45,071 nucleotides of DNA from Nitratireductor sp. (GCA_020441665.1 JAGRLT010000164.1:1-45071), one strand, 5' to 3'. Positions 1-8,548 are shown, numbered from the stretch's first letter. Notes: generated by a model from the letters alone, not told the origin. Made by a program: numbers and translations.

Positions 1-319
<319 letters not shown>

Positions 320-344
320 GCGCCCATTGTCAGAAGAATGTCTG

Positions 345-370
345 GACCCGGCCATCGTGCCGGGTCTTTT
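345..370 (+). terminator. Rho-independent terminator of rpoD
   Basis: An 8-bp perfect stem (GACCCGGC pairing with GCCGGGTC) with a 6-base loop is followed by TTTTG. It sits just after the rpoD stop codon and before the promoter of the next gene. Confidence 0.85.
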
Positions 371-404
371 GTTCTGATGTATTATTCTGTTTTTGAAATC
401 CGAT

Positions 405-432
405 TTGTGAAAAAATAAAATCCGGTTATACT
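405..432 (+). promoter_or_regulatory. Candidate sigma-70 promoter
   Basis: TTGTGA (405-410) and TATACT (427-432) are separated by 16 bases in a locally AT-rich stretch directly upstream of the small secreted protein gene. An AGGAGG ribosome binding site follows at 457-462. The assignment rests on resemblance to consensus only. Confidence 0.45.
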
Positions 433-467
433 TTCTGACAGTCGTAAGATGGGAGCAGGAGGCTGCG

Positions 468-791
468 ATGAGGAAAGTATTGTTGATTTCAGCTTTTTTG
501 TCTGGAGCATTCGCTGCGCCAGTCTTTGCAAACGATAAAATGCGCGACGTGGCAACCTATGAGGAATGGCTGAACCTGGCGAAAAACTGTCAAAGCCATT
601 CAATCTGCAAGATCATTCAACTTGTGAATGTCGAATTTCAAGGCACGCGTTTCGAGGGGGTCCGGATCGACAAGCCGGGCGCAGCGGAAGTTTTCTTTCG
701 CAGTCAGGATATGGAGCAAAGAGGCTGGTATTTGTGTCACTACAATGATCTGGTTTCGGCGAGCCCGACAATCACCTGCTACCCATTGTAG
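468..791 (+). CDS. Small secreted protein with four cysteines, unknown function
   Basis: A 107-residue protein with a clear Sec signal peptide: MRK, then a hydrophobic core to about residue 20, ending in a probable AFAAPVFA cleavage site. The mature part of about 85 residues contains four cysteines (NCQSHSIC, YLCHY, ITCYPL), which could form two disulfides in the periplasm. I recognise no family. The start has a perfect AGGAGG 6 bases ahead. G+C is visibly lower than in the neighbours, so recent acquisition is possible. It has its own promoter and no evident operon partner. Confidence 0.7.
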   Translation: MRKVLLISAFLSGAFAAPVFANDKMRDVATYEEWLNLAKNCQSHSICKIIQLVNVEFQGTRFEGVRIDKPGAAEVFFRSQDMEQRGWYLCHYNDLVSASPTITCYPL

Positions 792-953
792 GCTTTGACC
801 TGGCGAGACGGAAAGCTCCGGCCATCAGGCCGGGCGGGAAGCTGGAGCCTTTCAGGCCCAGCTGGATCGGCGGCGTCGGGCATGCATCCGGCCCGTTGAA
901 AGACGAGGAAGTCCCCGTCTTTTTCGGTGCCATATTCATGCTATAGTCGGCCC

Positions 954-1523
954 ATGAACGTACCCCTTACCCATGCAGCCGAAGGGCTGGAACGGCGTGC
1001 CTTTACCGTGCGGGACGTGATCCGCATGGTGGAGATGGGCGTGCTCGGGCGCGACGAGCGGTTCGAACTGATCGGCGGGGAGATCGTGCCCATGAGCCCG
1101 AAAGGCATACGCCATGAGACCATCAAGCAATGGCTCAATGAAAAGCTCGTCCGGCAACTGCCGGACAATCTGCAGACCATTCCCGAAACGACGTTCTATC
1201 TTTCCGAAGATACCTTCATCGAGCCGGATTTCGTCATCTATCCGCGTGAAAGCGGGCTGAAGAACCTGTCGCCCGGTACCTGTCTCCTGGCGATCGAAAT
1301 CGCCGATTCCTCGCTTCATTACGATCTGGGCCGCAAGGCGGAACTCTATGCCGAATTCGGGATCGATGAAGTCTGGGTGATCAATGCCGCGACGCTTGAA
1401 ACCCGCATCCACCGCGCGCCTGACAATGGCCGCTATGCCTCAGTCACCGACATCGCCAGGGGCGCGTCGATGGAAACCGCGCGCGTTCCCGGCCTTGTCG
1501 TCACCCTCAAGGATGTTGCCTGA
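954..1523 (+). CDS. Uma2 family (DUF820) putative endonuclease
   Basis: A 189-residue protein with the PD-(D/E)XK-like pattern of the Uma2/DUF820 family: FELIGGEIVPMSP near residues 38-49 (E43), EPDFVIYP with D92, AIEIADSS with E115, then RKAELYAE (K128) and the EVWVINAAT strand. Family members have a restriction-endonuclease-like fold, are abundant in cyanobacteria and occur in proteobacteria. Their cellular role is unsettled. I chose the ATG at 954, where the conserved part begins; an in-frame start at 927 would only add residues that look like leader sequence. The stop is 4 bases before the HlyU start, so the two may be co-transcribed. Confidence 0.8.
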   Translation: MNVPLTHAAEGLERRAFTVRDVIRMVEMGVLGRDERFELIGGEIVPMSPKGIRHETIKQWLNEKLVRQLPDNLQTIPETTFYLSEDTFIEPDFVIYPRESGLKNLSPGTCLLAIEIADSSLHYDLGRKAELYAEFGIDEVWVINAATLETRIHRAPDNGRYASVTDIARGASMETARVPGLVVTLKDVA

Positions 1524-1527
1524 TCCC

Positions 1528-1806
1528 ATGTCTTTCCTGAAAAAACTCTTTGGCGGCGGTGGTGGTGGCGAAGCGACCAGCCATGCGGCCGAAATGCATG
1601 AAGGCTATGTGATCGAGCCGATGCCGATGGCCGACAATGGCCAGTATCGGCTCTGTGCCGAGATTCGCAAGGAAATCGATGGCGCGATGAAGACCCACCG
1701 CCTGATCCGGGCCGATCTGTTTCCCACCGCCGATCAGGCGGCGGAAGCCGCGCGCTCGAAGGCCCGCCAGGTGATCAAGGAGCAGGGCGAGCGGTTGTTC
1801 GGCTAA
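1528..1806 (+). CDS. hlyU: HlyU family protein
   Basis: A 92-residue protein starting MSFLKKLFGG with a poly-Gly stretch, then YVIEPMPMADNGQYRLCAEI, KTHRLIRADLFPT and a final helix ending EQGERLFG. This matches the HlyU family of alphaproteobacteria, named after a Vibrio haemolysin activator. The rhizobial proteins are short, lack the ArsR-type DNA-binding domain of Vibrio HlyU and have no proven role. It follows the Uma2 gene by 4 bases, and its stop codon overlaps the end of the convergent PilZ gene by 3-4 bases. Confidence 0.8.
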   Translation: MSFLKKLFGGGGGGEATSHAAEMHEGYVIEPMPMADNGQYRLCAEIRKEIDGAMKTHRLIRADLFPTADQAAEAARSKARQVIKEQGERLFG

Positions 1807-2372
1807 CCACCGAACCTGCGGCGGCCGAAAGCGGCAGCCTTGCGGTGAAGGGGGGTGGAAACCGTGGCGCGGATCGCCTCCTGCCGCTCCTTTCGCTGCT
1901 CTTCCTGCAGTTGTTTTTCCGCCTGGCGCCGGGCCAGGTGTTCGCGCCATTGGCGCTGCCGTTCGTCGCGCTCGCTATGGTCCGGCAGGGCATTTTCGGA
2001 TGCCCGCACCACCTGTCTGCGATGGACCATGGTCTGTTCCATCTCGCCTTCAAATTGCACGCCGGCGAGATTCTTGCTCTGCCAGACCAGTTCGCAATCG
2101 GCCTTGATGCCGTCGATCTCGATATGCACGGTGAAACGGCGCGGCAGGGCAAGCGGGTCGAAGAGTTCGATCAGCGCACCATGCTTGCTGATGTTGCGAA
2201 TGACACAGGGGCAGGCGGCGAACTGACCCCGAAAGCCGATCATGCCGCGCTTGAGGACGCGCATGCGGCGGCTCTGGCGCAGATCCTGCGGGTCGCCACA
2301 GGAGCCGCCGCCGTCGGCAGGGACCGGGGGCGGCATGCTGCTGGCCAGGTTGTTTGCGTTGTCGAGCGTCAT
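1803..2372 (-). CDS. PilZ domain protein with basic coiled-coil tail
   Basis: A 189-residue protein. After about 30 low-complexity residues comes a PilZ domain with the two c-di-GMP signature elements in recognisable form: QSRRMRVLKRG (RxxxR type) and, about 25 residues later, IRNISKHGALIEL (the D/NxSxxG element). The last 60 residues are rich in Arg, Glu and Gln (SERDERQRQWREHLARRQAE) and probably form a charged helix. The ATG at 2372 is preferred because AAAGG stands 7 bases ahead; a GTG two codons upstream is too close to it. It likely binds c-di-GMP in the cytoplasm. It is divergent from the YjbQ gene. Confidence 0.8.
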   Translation of the reverse strand: MTLDNANNLASSMPPPVPADGGGSCGDPQDLRQSRRMRVLKRGMIGFRGQFAACPCVIRNISKHGALIELFDPLALPRRFTVHIEIDGIKADCELVWQSKNLAGVQFEGEMEQTMVHRRQVVRASENALPDHSERDERQRQWREHLARRQAEKQLQEEQRKERQEAIRATVSTPLHRKAAAFGRRRFGG

Positions 2373-2475
2373 GGGCACACCTTTTGAGACTGCAAACAGG
2401 ATAAACAGCCATGATTAACGCAAATCCACGCGCGGATTACCAAATCTTGCCCCCCAATTGCGCGCATGGTTTTGT

Positions 2476-2495
2476 TCATGCCTGCTTGGGCATGA
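2476..2495. promoter_or_regulatory. Perfect 7-bp inverted repeat upstream of yjbQ
   Basis: TCATGCC and GGCATGA flank a 6-base spacer, ending 18 bases before the yjbQ start codon and just ahead of its AAAGGGG ribosome binding site. It could be an operator or an RNA hairpin affecting translation. There is no T-run, so it is not a terminator. Confidence 0.35.
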
Positions 2496-2513
2496 CGGGA
2501 AAGGGGTGCGATC

Positions 2514-2942
2514 ATGGCGCGAAGAAGTGGAAAAATATCAATCGAAACAAGGGGTCAGGGGCTTTATGAGATTACCGACGATGTGGTGCGGTTTGCCCGC
2601 GAAAGCGGTGTCGGGGAGGGTGTCCTGACCCTCTTCGTGCGCCACACATCGTGTTCCTTATTGATACAGGAGAACGCCGATCCCGATGTGCGGCGCGATC
2701 TTCTCGCCTTCCTTTCGCGGCTCGTGCCGCCATCCGACGACCCGTCCATGGCCTATCTCGCCCACACGCTCGAGGGGCCGGACGACATGCCGGCGCACAT
2801 CAAGGCGGCGATCCTGCCGGTCTCGCTGTCCATTCCCGTGATCGATGGCCGGCCGGCGCTCGGCACCTGGCAGGGCATCTATCTGTTCGAGCACCGCGAC
2901 CAGCCGCACCGGCGCGAGGTTGTGGCGACCGTTGGAGGGTAG
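2514..2942 (+). CDS. yjbQ: YjbQ family protein (secondary thiamine-phosphate synthase type)
   Basis: A 142-residue protein of the UPF0047/YjbQ family. Visible hallmarks are RHTSCSLLIQENADPDVRRDL (residues about 43-63), the PAHIKA histidine near residue 95, and the end motif LGTWQGIYLFEHRD. E. coli YjbQ has weak thiamine-phosphate synthase activity when overproduced; the true role is not established. The protein is about the usual length. A good AAAGGGG ribosome binding site precedes the ATG. It is convergent with the DksA-like gene, with 4 bases between the stops. Confidence 0.88.
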   Translation: MARRSGKISIETRGQGLYEITDDVVRFARESGVGEGVLTLFVRHTSCSLLIQENADPDVRRDLLAFLSRLVPPSDDPSMAYLAHTLEGPDDMPAHIKAAILPVSLSIPVIDGRPALGTWQGIYLFEHRDQPHRREVVATVGG

Positions 2943-2946
2943 ACCC

Positions 2947-3279
2947 TCACCTCCGGGCGCATTCCCGGCAGAAGGGCGTGTGGGGAACGGCGTCGAGGCG
3001 TTCGGAGGAGATTTCCTTGCCGCATTTGGCGCATTCGCCAAAGCTGCCATTGTCGATGCGGGCAAGCGCCGCCTTGATCGCGCGGATTTCCTCAAGGCCA
3101 GAATTGCCGAGCCCTTCCATCACCTCGTCCCCCTCGCTTTCGACTGCCTGCTCCTCCCAGTCGCGGCTCTTGGGATCGTCGAGCTTGTCCTCGATGGTTT
3201 CCAGCCGGTTTTCGAGAAAGGCCAGACGGCGTTCGAGAACGCTGCGGTATTGGGTGGTATCGAGGGTAACGGATGGCAT
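2947..3279 (-). CDS. DksA/TraR-type zinc finger protein
   Basis: A 110-residue protein. The N-terminal half is a charged helical region (RRLAFLENRLETIEDKLDD), and the C-terminal half has the DksA/TraR zinc finger: CAKCGKEI near residue 84 and FCRECARR at the very end. Members act on RNA polymerase through its secondary channel. The acidic tip residues of classical DksA are not clearly present, so a ppGpp-like function cannot be assumed. I chose the ATG at 3279, where MPSVTLDTTQYR begins the folded part. It lies 74 bases downstream of the exonuclease/nucleotidyltransferase fusion on the same strand and may share its transcript. Confidence 0.8.
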   Translation of the reverse strand: MPSVTLDTTQYRSVLERRLAFLENRLETIEDKLDDPKSRDWEEQAVESEGDEVMEGLGNSGLEEIRAIKAALARIDNGSFGECAKCGKEISSERLDAVPHTPFCRECARR

Positions 3280-3353
3280 GGGTATTCCTTCTTCAAGTGC
3301 CTTCGGGGAGCCCTTTGCCGGCTCCTTGCTGCGATTCAATATCGGTATTCTTT

Positions 3354-5480
3354 TCAGAACATCAAATCCTGAATCAATTGGGGAAGATACTGGATGTCGG
3401 AAAGCGCCGATTTGAGCCTGGTCAAGGCGGGGCGATCGAAAGCGCCAAGATTGACGAAATTGCCCGGCTTGTGTCCGGTCGCCACTTCCCGTTCCTGGGA
3501 TTTGAGCAGGCATTCGAGCAGGAAGGCATGATCGTCGATGAGCCGCGCCATCAGGCCGGTATCGCCGCGGTCGAGGGCGATCAGGCCTTCAAGACGGTGG
3601 CGGGTCGCGTGGCGGGCGATGTTGTGGCGGATCGCCAGCGCGCGGACGCCGGAGACGAGCGGAAACAGGCCATGCAGCTTGAGATCGAGCCGGTTGTTCT
3701 CGGCGCGGATATTGCCGAACAGGGTGAAGGGGTTCGACACCTGGCTTGCATTGGCGCCGAGCGCCCGGGCGAAGGGAATGCTTTGCGAGCCCATCTGGTA
3801 GGCCGTTTCGAACAGGCCTGCCGAAAGCTGCCGCGCGCCATGCACCGGCGTCTGGTCGAAGAAGATGTCGACATTGAGCAGGTTTTCGGGATTGGCATGG
3901 CCGACCCACTCGGCCAGGCGGGCCTGCCAGGTGGCGACGGAGCCGCGCCAGGCATCGTTCTTCGCCATGATGCCGCCATCGCAAAAGGGAATGCCGGCCT
4001 CGTTGAGGGTTTCGGCCATGCGGCTGCCGAGTTCGGCAAACCATTGGTCCTGCGCGCCGCCGGGATCGCCGGTTTCGAAGATGATCGCATTGTCCTGATC
4101 GGGCTTGAGCAGGCTTTCGCCGCGTCCGCCCGACCCCAGCACGATGACGGCATAGGGGCAGGGCGGCGCGCCGAAGCCGTCGGCCTGCATGCCTTGCTCT
4201 GCGAGAATGGCGGCGCGGCCGGTCATGGCGCGGATTTCCTCCGAGACGATGCGGGTGACGGTATGGGCATCGAGCTTCTCGGCGATCAGCGAATGGACCA
4301 CGGCGGGAAGCGTGCCCCAGGCGCTGGCGAGATCGGCCGCGCTCGCGCCATCGTCGATGGCATCATCGAGCGCGATCGCCGCATCGGCGCGCAGTTTCAG
4401 AAGGTCGCGCGCCGACAGCATGCCGGTCAGGTTCATCGCATCGTCGGTGACGGCGAGGTGGCGGACCTTGAGGCGGCGCATGCGCGACATGGCGCGGTAG
4501 ACGAAGGCGCCCTCGCGCACCGTCAGAAGCGGCGCGATGGCGACGCTCCCGGCCTTCTTGCCCAGTGCCGACGCGCCCGCCCGGGCTATCTGGCGCATCA
4601 CATCGCGCTCGGTGATGATGGCGTAGTCGTCGACCGGATGGCCGCCGCTTTCACGGCGCGAGACCAGCACGGAGGAAATGCCCTTGCCGGTCATGATTTC
4701 GATCGCATCCTGCAGGCTGGCCTCGGGCCGCACGGTGAAAGGGGTGCGGGTCATCACGTCGCCGACGCAGTGCCGGTAGGCATAGGTGTCGTAGTTGCGG
4801 ATGCCGCCGGCGAGCGCGGCTTCCGCAGGGTCGATCACCGGCCGCTGCCAGCCGGCATCCTCGCCCTGGCGGATGCCGGCAGTGTTGCGCATCAGGATGG
4901 CGCGCTCGGCCTCGGCAAGGGTGGTGATGCCCTTTTCCTTCAGCAGCGGCACGAGTTTGAGAAAGATCTCGGCCGCCGCGATCGAATCGGACAGCGCGCT
5001 GTGGCGCTGGTCGATCCTGATGTCGAACCAGGCGGCGAGCTTGTCCAGGGTCGGGTCGTGCAGGTCGGGCAGCGCGATCGGCGCCAGCAGGCGGACGCAG
5101 AGCGAGCGCGGCTTTTCCCAGGCAAGCCCGTGGCGCGCCGCTTCATGGGCGAGCACCGTCAGGTCATAGGCAATCGTGTGGCCGATCATGATGCGGTCCC
5201 TGATGAACTCGATCATGCCGGGCCAGGCCTTTTTCAGGTCGGGGGCGAGGCGGGTCTGGGCGTTGGTGATGCCGTGGATCGCGGTCGATTCCGCCGGCAC
5301 CGGGATATGGGGATCGATGATCTTGTCGACATGGGCATGGCTGTCGATGCGGCCGCGATTGATCCTCAGGGCGCCGATCTGCACGATGCGGGCCTCGGCG
5401 GCGTTGAGGCTCGTGGTCTCGACATCGAAGGCGACGGCATCAATCGCCATCAACTGGGTTGCACCGGTGTTGTGAGCCAT
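3354..5480 (-). CDS. DnaQ-like exonuclease / CBS pair / DUF294 nucleotidyltransferase fusion
   Basis: A 708-residue cytoplasmic protein with three modules. Residues 14-180 form a DEDDh 3'-5' exonuclease with all catalytic residues: D19 and E21 (FDVETT), D106 (GHTIAYDL), H160 and D165 (RHSALSDS). Residues about 236-365 hold two CBS repeats (DVMTRTPFTVRPEASLQDAI; a second copy ending LTGMLSARDLLKLRAD). Residues about 395-708 are a DUF294 nucleotidyltransferase with its C-terminal domain; GSGGRGE at 449-455 and D461/D463 are intact. The combination suggests adenosine-nucleotide control of a nucleotide-transfer or nuclease activity; the substrate is unknown. The start may instead be TTG at 5489, which has the better AGAGGG spacing. 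Confidence 0.85.
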   Translation of the reverse strand: MAHNTGATQLMAIDAVAFDVETTSLNAAEARIVQIGALRINRGRIDSHAHVDKIIDPHIPVPAESTAIHGITNAQTRLAPDLKKAWPGMIEFIRDRIMIGHTIAYDLTVLAHEAARHGLAWEKPRSLCVRLLAPIALPDLHDPTLDKLAAWFDIRIDQRHSALSDSIAAAEIFLKLVPLLKEKGITTLAEAERAILMRNTAGIRQGEDAGWQRPVIDPAEAALAGGIRNYDTYAYRHCVGDVMTRTPFTVRPEASLQDAIEIMTGKGISSVLVSRRESGGHPVDDYAIITERDVMRQIARAGASALGKKAGSVAIAPLLTVREGAFVYRAMSRMRRLKVRHLAVTDDAMNLTGMLSARDLLKLRADAAIALDDAIDDGASAADLASAWGTLPAVVHSLIAEKLDAHTVTRIVSEEIRAMTGRAAILAEQGMQADGFGAPPCPYAVIVLGSGGRGESLLKPDQDNAIIFETGDPGGAQDQWFAELGSRMAETLNEAGIPFCDGGIMAKNDAWRGSVATWQARLAEWVGHANPENLLNVDIFFDQTPVHGARQLSAGLFETAYQMGSQSIPFARALGANASQVSNPFTLFGNIRAENNRLDLKLHGLFPLVSGVRALAIRHNIARHATRHRLEGLIALDRGDTGLMARLIDDHAFLLECLLKSQEREVATGHKPGNFVNLGAFDRPALTRLKSALSDIQYLPQLIQDLMF

Positions 5481-5635
5481 GCGTGTCAACCTTTATCCCT
5501 CTTGCGGTCTGCCGATGCGCGCGCTACTGGCGCTCAGCCGTGCGCGGATAGGCGCTGTCGGAAAATTAGTGTAGCGGAAAGCATTATCAGGCAACATACA
5601 GCATACGGTCGGTGGCGATACTGTGGAGCGCGCGC

Positions 5636-6775
5636 GTGCAGTCTGGCAATGATCCTGGTCAAACCGCGAGGTTGCAGACGATCCAGGCCCTGCGAGGGAT
5701 TGCCGTTCTTTTCGTGGTGATCAGCCACGTCTTTCACGAATTGTCGCTGATGCTCACGGGCCGGGTGGAGCGCTTCAACGAGAAGCTGTTTCCGGGCGAT
5801 TTCGGCGTCGATCTGTTCTTCGTCATCTCCGGCTTCATCATGGTCTATACCTGCTGGGACGCCTTCGGCAGGAAGGGTGCGCCGGCCCGGTTCATGCTAC
5901 GCCGGCTCATTCGGATCGTTCCGCTCTACTGGGCGGCGACGACGCTGATGATCCTGGTGGTGATCGTGCTGCCGGCATCGGTCAAGACCGCGACGAACGA
6001 TACCGGCCAGTGGATCGCTTCCTATCTGTTCTGGCCCTATCAGCGGGCGAGCGACGGATTGATCCGGCCGGTGCTCGGCCTCGGCTGGTCGCTGCAATAC
6101 GAAATGCTGTTCTACACGCTGTTCGCGCTCTGCCTGTTCCTGCCGCGGCGGGTGGCGCTGCCGGTGCTGATCGCGGCCATCGGGCTGCTGCTTGCCGTTT
6201 GCGCTTTCTGGTCACGGCATGGCGGCGAAGGCGCCTTCGTGCTCTTTGCCTCGCACCCCGTCATCCTGGAATTCGTCTATGGCGTGATCATCGCGATCTT
6301 CTACTTCAGGGGTGCGAGATTTGCCCCGGCAGTAGGCATCGCGCTTTTCCTGGCGGCGCTGCTGATCCTCGTGCAGATGCCTAGCTTCAACGATCATATC
6401 GAGGCGGGGCGCGAATTCTATTACGGCATTCCGGCCGCGATGATGCTGGTCGCGGCCGTGCTGTCGCAAGGCGCCGATGAGTATCGCGTCAGACGGCCGC
6501 TGCTGATCGCCGGTGAAATTTCCTACTCGACCTATCTCGTTCATCCCTTCGTCGTCGGCGCGGCGGCGCTTGTCTTTCGCAGGCTGGAACTTGCCGAAAT
6601 GCTCGACCCCGTCAGCCTGATGCTGAATTTTTCGCTGCTGGTCGTCCTGGTCAGCCTCGGGGCGAGCTATCTGGTGCATTACGGTTTCGACCTTCCGGTG
6701 ACGGGGTGGCTGCGGCGACGAACCCGTCCGGCGGGGCGGGATGCGGCAGCCGGGTCCGAACGCAGTTCCCTGTGA
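5636..6775 (+). CDS. Acyltransferase family 3 membrane protein
   Basis: About 379 residues with ten or so hydrophobic segments. The N-terminus has the AT3/OafA pattern: IQALRGIAVLFVVISHVFHE (conserved Arg and His), then GDFGVDLFFVISGFIM and RRLIRIVPLYW. A late segment has GEISYSTYLVHPFVV. Such integral membrane enzymes move acyl groups (often acetyl) onto exported sugars or lipids. No SGNH domain is attached, so another protein or none would complete the transfer. I prefer GTG 5636 because GGAG stands 7 bases ahead; the upstream GTG at 5612 has no ribosome binding site. No polysaccharide genes are nearby, so the substrate cannot be inferred. Confidence 0.82.
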   Translation: MQSGNDPGQTARLQTIQALRGIAVLFVVISHVFHELSLMLTGRVERFNEKLFPGDFGVDLFFVISGFIMVYTCWDAFGRKGAPARFMLRRLIRIVPLYWAATTLMILVVIVLPASVKTATNDTGQWIASYLFWPYQRASDGLIRPVLGLGWSLQYEMLFYTLFALCLFLPRRVALPVLIAAIGLLLAVCAFWSRHGGEGAFVLFASHPVILEFVYGVIIAIFYFRGARFAPAVGIALFLAALLILVQMPSFNDHIEAGREFYYGIPAAMMLVAAVLSQGADEYRVRRPLLIAGEISYSTYLVHPFVVGAAALVFRRLELAEMLDPVSLMLNFSLLVVLVSLGASYLVHYGFDLPVTGWLRRRTRPAGRDAAAGSERSSL

Positions 6776-6901
6776 CAGCTCAATGAACCGAAAATGAATG
6801 ACTGGTTCCAAACCGGTTCAGCCGGCATGGGGCATGGTCCTTTCAACCGCTTGAAGGCGCAGGGGCGAAGCGGTCGCAACCCCAACCGAAAGGACTTCGT
6901 C

Positions 6902-7270
6902 ATGATCAGGAAATTCTTCACCGCAGGCCTTGCCACCCTCATGCTCGGCGCCGGTCTGATGACCGCCGCACCCCAGGCAGCACAGGCTGGCGGCATCACC
7001 CTTCAGGGCCCGAACGGCTCGATCCATATCGGCGAGCGCCACCACAAGCCTCAGCGCTATTATCGCAATCTGCGCATCTGCTCGCCGGGCGAGGCCGTTC
7101 ACAAGGCGCGCAGCCAGGGGGTCCGCCATGCCCATGTGGACCGGGTGGGCAACCGCTTCGTGGTCGTCTCCGGCCGCAAGCACGGCCACGGGATCCTGAT
7201 GGGCATCGAGCGGCGGAGCCGCCATTGCAACATCGCCTGGGTCAAGGGCGGGCATGGTCGCCGCTACTGA
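6902..7270 (+). CDS. Small exported basic protein, unknown function
   Basis: A 122-residue protein with a Sec signal peptide (MIRKFFTAGLATLMLGAGLM, cleavage probably after AAQA near residue 30). The mature part is rich in His, Arg and Gly (IGERHHKPQRYYRN, SGRKHGHG, VKGGHGRRY) and has two cysteines (RICSPGEA, HCNIAW) that could pair. Similar short exported proteins are common in rhizobia and unassigned. A GAAAGGA ribosome binding site precedes the ATG. A strong terminator follows about 50 bases downstream. Confidence 0.7.
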   Translation: MIRKFFTAGLATLMLGAGLMTAAPQAAQAGGITLQGPNGSIHIGERHHKPQRYYRNLRICSPGEAVHKARSQGVRHAHVDRVGNRFVVVSGRKHGHGILMGIERRSRHCNIAWVKGGHGRRY

Positions 7271-7322
7271 ATCGGGAACGGTTGAGGCGCGGTCGCGCGC
7301 TTCACCCGGTTCTGAGGCAGCC

Positions 7323-7358
7323 GGACCGCCGCGGGAAACCGTGGCGGTCCTTGTCTTT
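7323..7358 (+). terminator. Intrinsic terminator between convergent genes
   Basis: A 12-bp stem (GGACCGCCGCGG with CCGTGGCGGTCC, one G-T pair) closed by a GAAA tetraloop is followed by TTGTCTTT. It ends the plus-strand exported-protein gene and lies just beyond the stop of the minus-strand SIMPL gene. Confidence 0.85.
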
Positions 7359-7366
7359 CCGGCAAG

Positions 7367-8143
7367 CTATTGCTGAATTTCCCAGCTTGCGGACACCGTG
7401 ACGGAATAGGTGTTTTCGCCGCCGGCAACCGGAACGACGTCGGCGGACATGGCCTCCGCCATCATCTTGCCGCGCGCCATCGGCATCGGCCGGGGCGTCT
7501 GGAAGTTCTCGTTGATCGACAGGATGGGACCGAGTTTGGCACCGGCGGCTTCGACCAGGGTTTTCGCGCGATCGACCGCATCCTTCATGGCCGCGGTCCG
7601 CGCCCTGGCGATCTCGGCGGAGGGATCGTCATTGCCGAAGCTGATCGAGCCGCCCGAATTGACGCCCAGGCTGACGCTGCGGTCGAGAATCTCGCCAAGC
7701 CGGGCGAGATCGCGAATGCGTACCGACAGGTTGTTGGTGACGGTGTAGCCGACGATGCGGGGCGGTTTCTGCGGGCCATTCGACTTCGGCGGGTCGTAGA
7801 CATATTTCGGCTGGATCGAGAAGCCGGACGTCTGCAGGTCGCGGTCCTCGATGCCGGCCTCCTTCATGGCGGCGATCACTTCGGCCATGGCGGCATTGTC
7901 GTCCGACAGGGCCTGGCGGGCGGTGTCGGCCTCGCGCACCACGCCGAGATCGATCATGGCGAGATCGGGCGCCACGTTGATGCTGGCTTCACCGGTGACG
8001 TTGATCTGCGGCACCTGGCGCTCCTCGGCGCGGGCGATGTCGCCCCAGGACGAAGCGGCAAGGGGGGCGGCCAACAGGGCGGGCGCCAGGGTGAGCGGGG
8101 CGGTCAGCAGGGCCATGGCGGCGAAGTGGATCGGTCTTGGCAT
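7367..8143 (-). CDS. SIMPL domain (DUF541) periplasmic protein
   Basis: A 258-residue exported protein: signal peptide to about residue 40, then the SIMPL/DUF541 domain starting INVTGEASINVAPDLAMIDLGV. Typical features follow: RQALSDDNAAMAEVIAAMKEAGIEDRDLQTSGFSIQP, TNNLSVRIRD, a region of Asp/Glu/Ala helix (AAMKDAVDRAKTLVEAAG) and the closing strand YSVTVSASWEI. E. coli YggE and brucella BP26/Omp28 belong to this family; the latter forms a ring-like oligomer. The role is structural or stress-related and not precisely known. GGAG stands 5 bases before the ATG at 8143. Confidence 0.87.
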   Translation of the reverse strand: MPRPIHFAAMALLTAPLTLAPALLAAPLAASSWGDIARAEERQVPQINVTGEASINVAPDLAMIDLGVVREADTARQALSDDNAAMAEVIAAMKEAGIEDRDLQTSGFSIQPKYVYDPPKSNGPQKPPRIVGYTVTNNLSVRIRDLARLGEILDRSVSLGVNSGGSISFGNDDPSAEIARARTAAMKDAVDRAKTLVEAAGAKLGPILSINENFQTPRPMPMARGKMMAEAMSADVVPVAGGENTYSVTVSASWEIQQ

Positions 8144-8471
8144 GGGAACTCCGGGTCTTGGGTTGTCCTTGGACATGCACACTGGAATGCATGAGCAAGG
8201 TGGCATACAAACAGGCCATTGCGGGTTGCGCTCCATGGGGGGCGCAACCGTTGGGGTCCAACCGGTAGGGTTCAATCGCGGCAAGTTTGCGGCCTTGATC
8301 GGGGTCCGCGACGTTTGTCGCGCATGATCTCACATGCGGCGTCCGCGCGGTGCCAAGCTGCCGCCGGTTTGCCTCTCTTGTCGGCCGCCGCCAGCCCCCA
8401 TTCCAGCCTCTTGTCAGTCACTGGCAAAACCGGTATCCAGCGGCTTCCAACTGGAGGGGATGATCTCCCAC
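8144..8471. other. Non-coding gap before the tRNA gene
   Basis: In about 330 bases I see no credible gene. It holds an 8-bp inverted repeat, GGTTGCGC (8224-8231) and GCGCAACC (8242-8249), with a 10-base loop and no T-run, and must also contain the promoters for the SIMPL gene (minus) and the tRNA (plus). No other structure stands out. Confidence 0.6.
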
Positions 8472-8548
8472 GGGCCTGTAGCTCAGTTGGTTAGAGCCGG
8501 CGGCTCATAACCGCTTGGTCGCAGGTTCGAGTCCTGCCGGGCCCACCA
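8472..8548 (+). tRNA. tRNA with CAU anticodon, probably tRNA-Ile2 (lysidine type)
   Basis: A complete 77-nt cloverleaf with encoded CCA: acceptor GGGCCTG with CGGGCCC, D arm GCTC...GAGC, anticodon loop CTCATAA, T arm GCAGG-TTCGAGT-CCTGC. The anticodon CAU is shared by initiator, elongator Met and Ile2 tRNAs. The G1-C72 pair excludes the initiator type. The anticodon-stem and variable region (CGGCTCATAACCGCTTGGTC) resemble E. coli ileX as I remember it, favouring tRNA-Ile2 whose C34 is changed to lysidine by TilS. Automated pipelines often label this gene tRNA-Met. Confidence 0.93.

Noticed and set aside
3273-5720. Very long plus-strand open frame of 815 codons
   Set aside because: It mirrors the exonuclease-CBS-nucleotidyltransferase gene on the other strand; its translation has no recognisable domain and the minus-strand protein has intact active sites.
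8224-8249. TTGCG...CGCAA near the SIMPL gene as another NnrR box
   Set aside because: The spacing between halves is 12 bases instead of 4, so it does not fit the dimer site.
8472-8548. tRNA as an integration site of a genomic island
   Set aside because: No integrase gene and no direct repeat of the tRNA 3' end is seen in the window.
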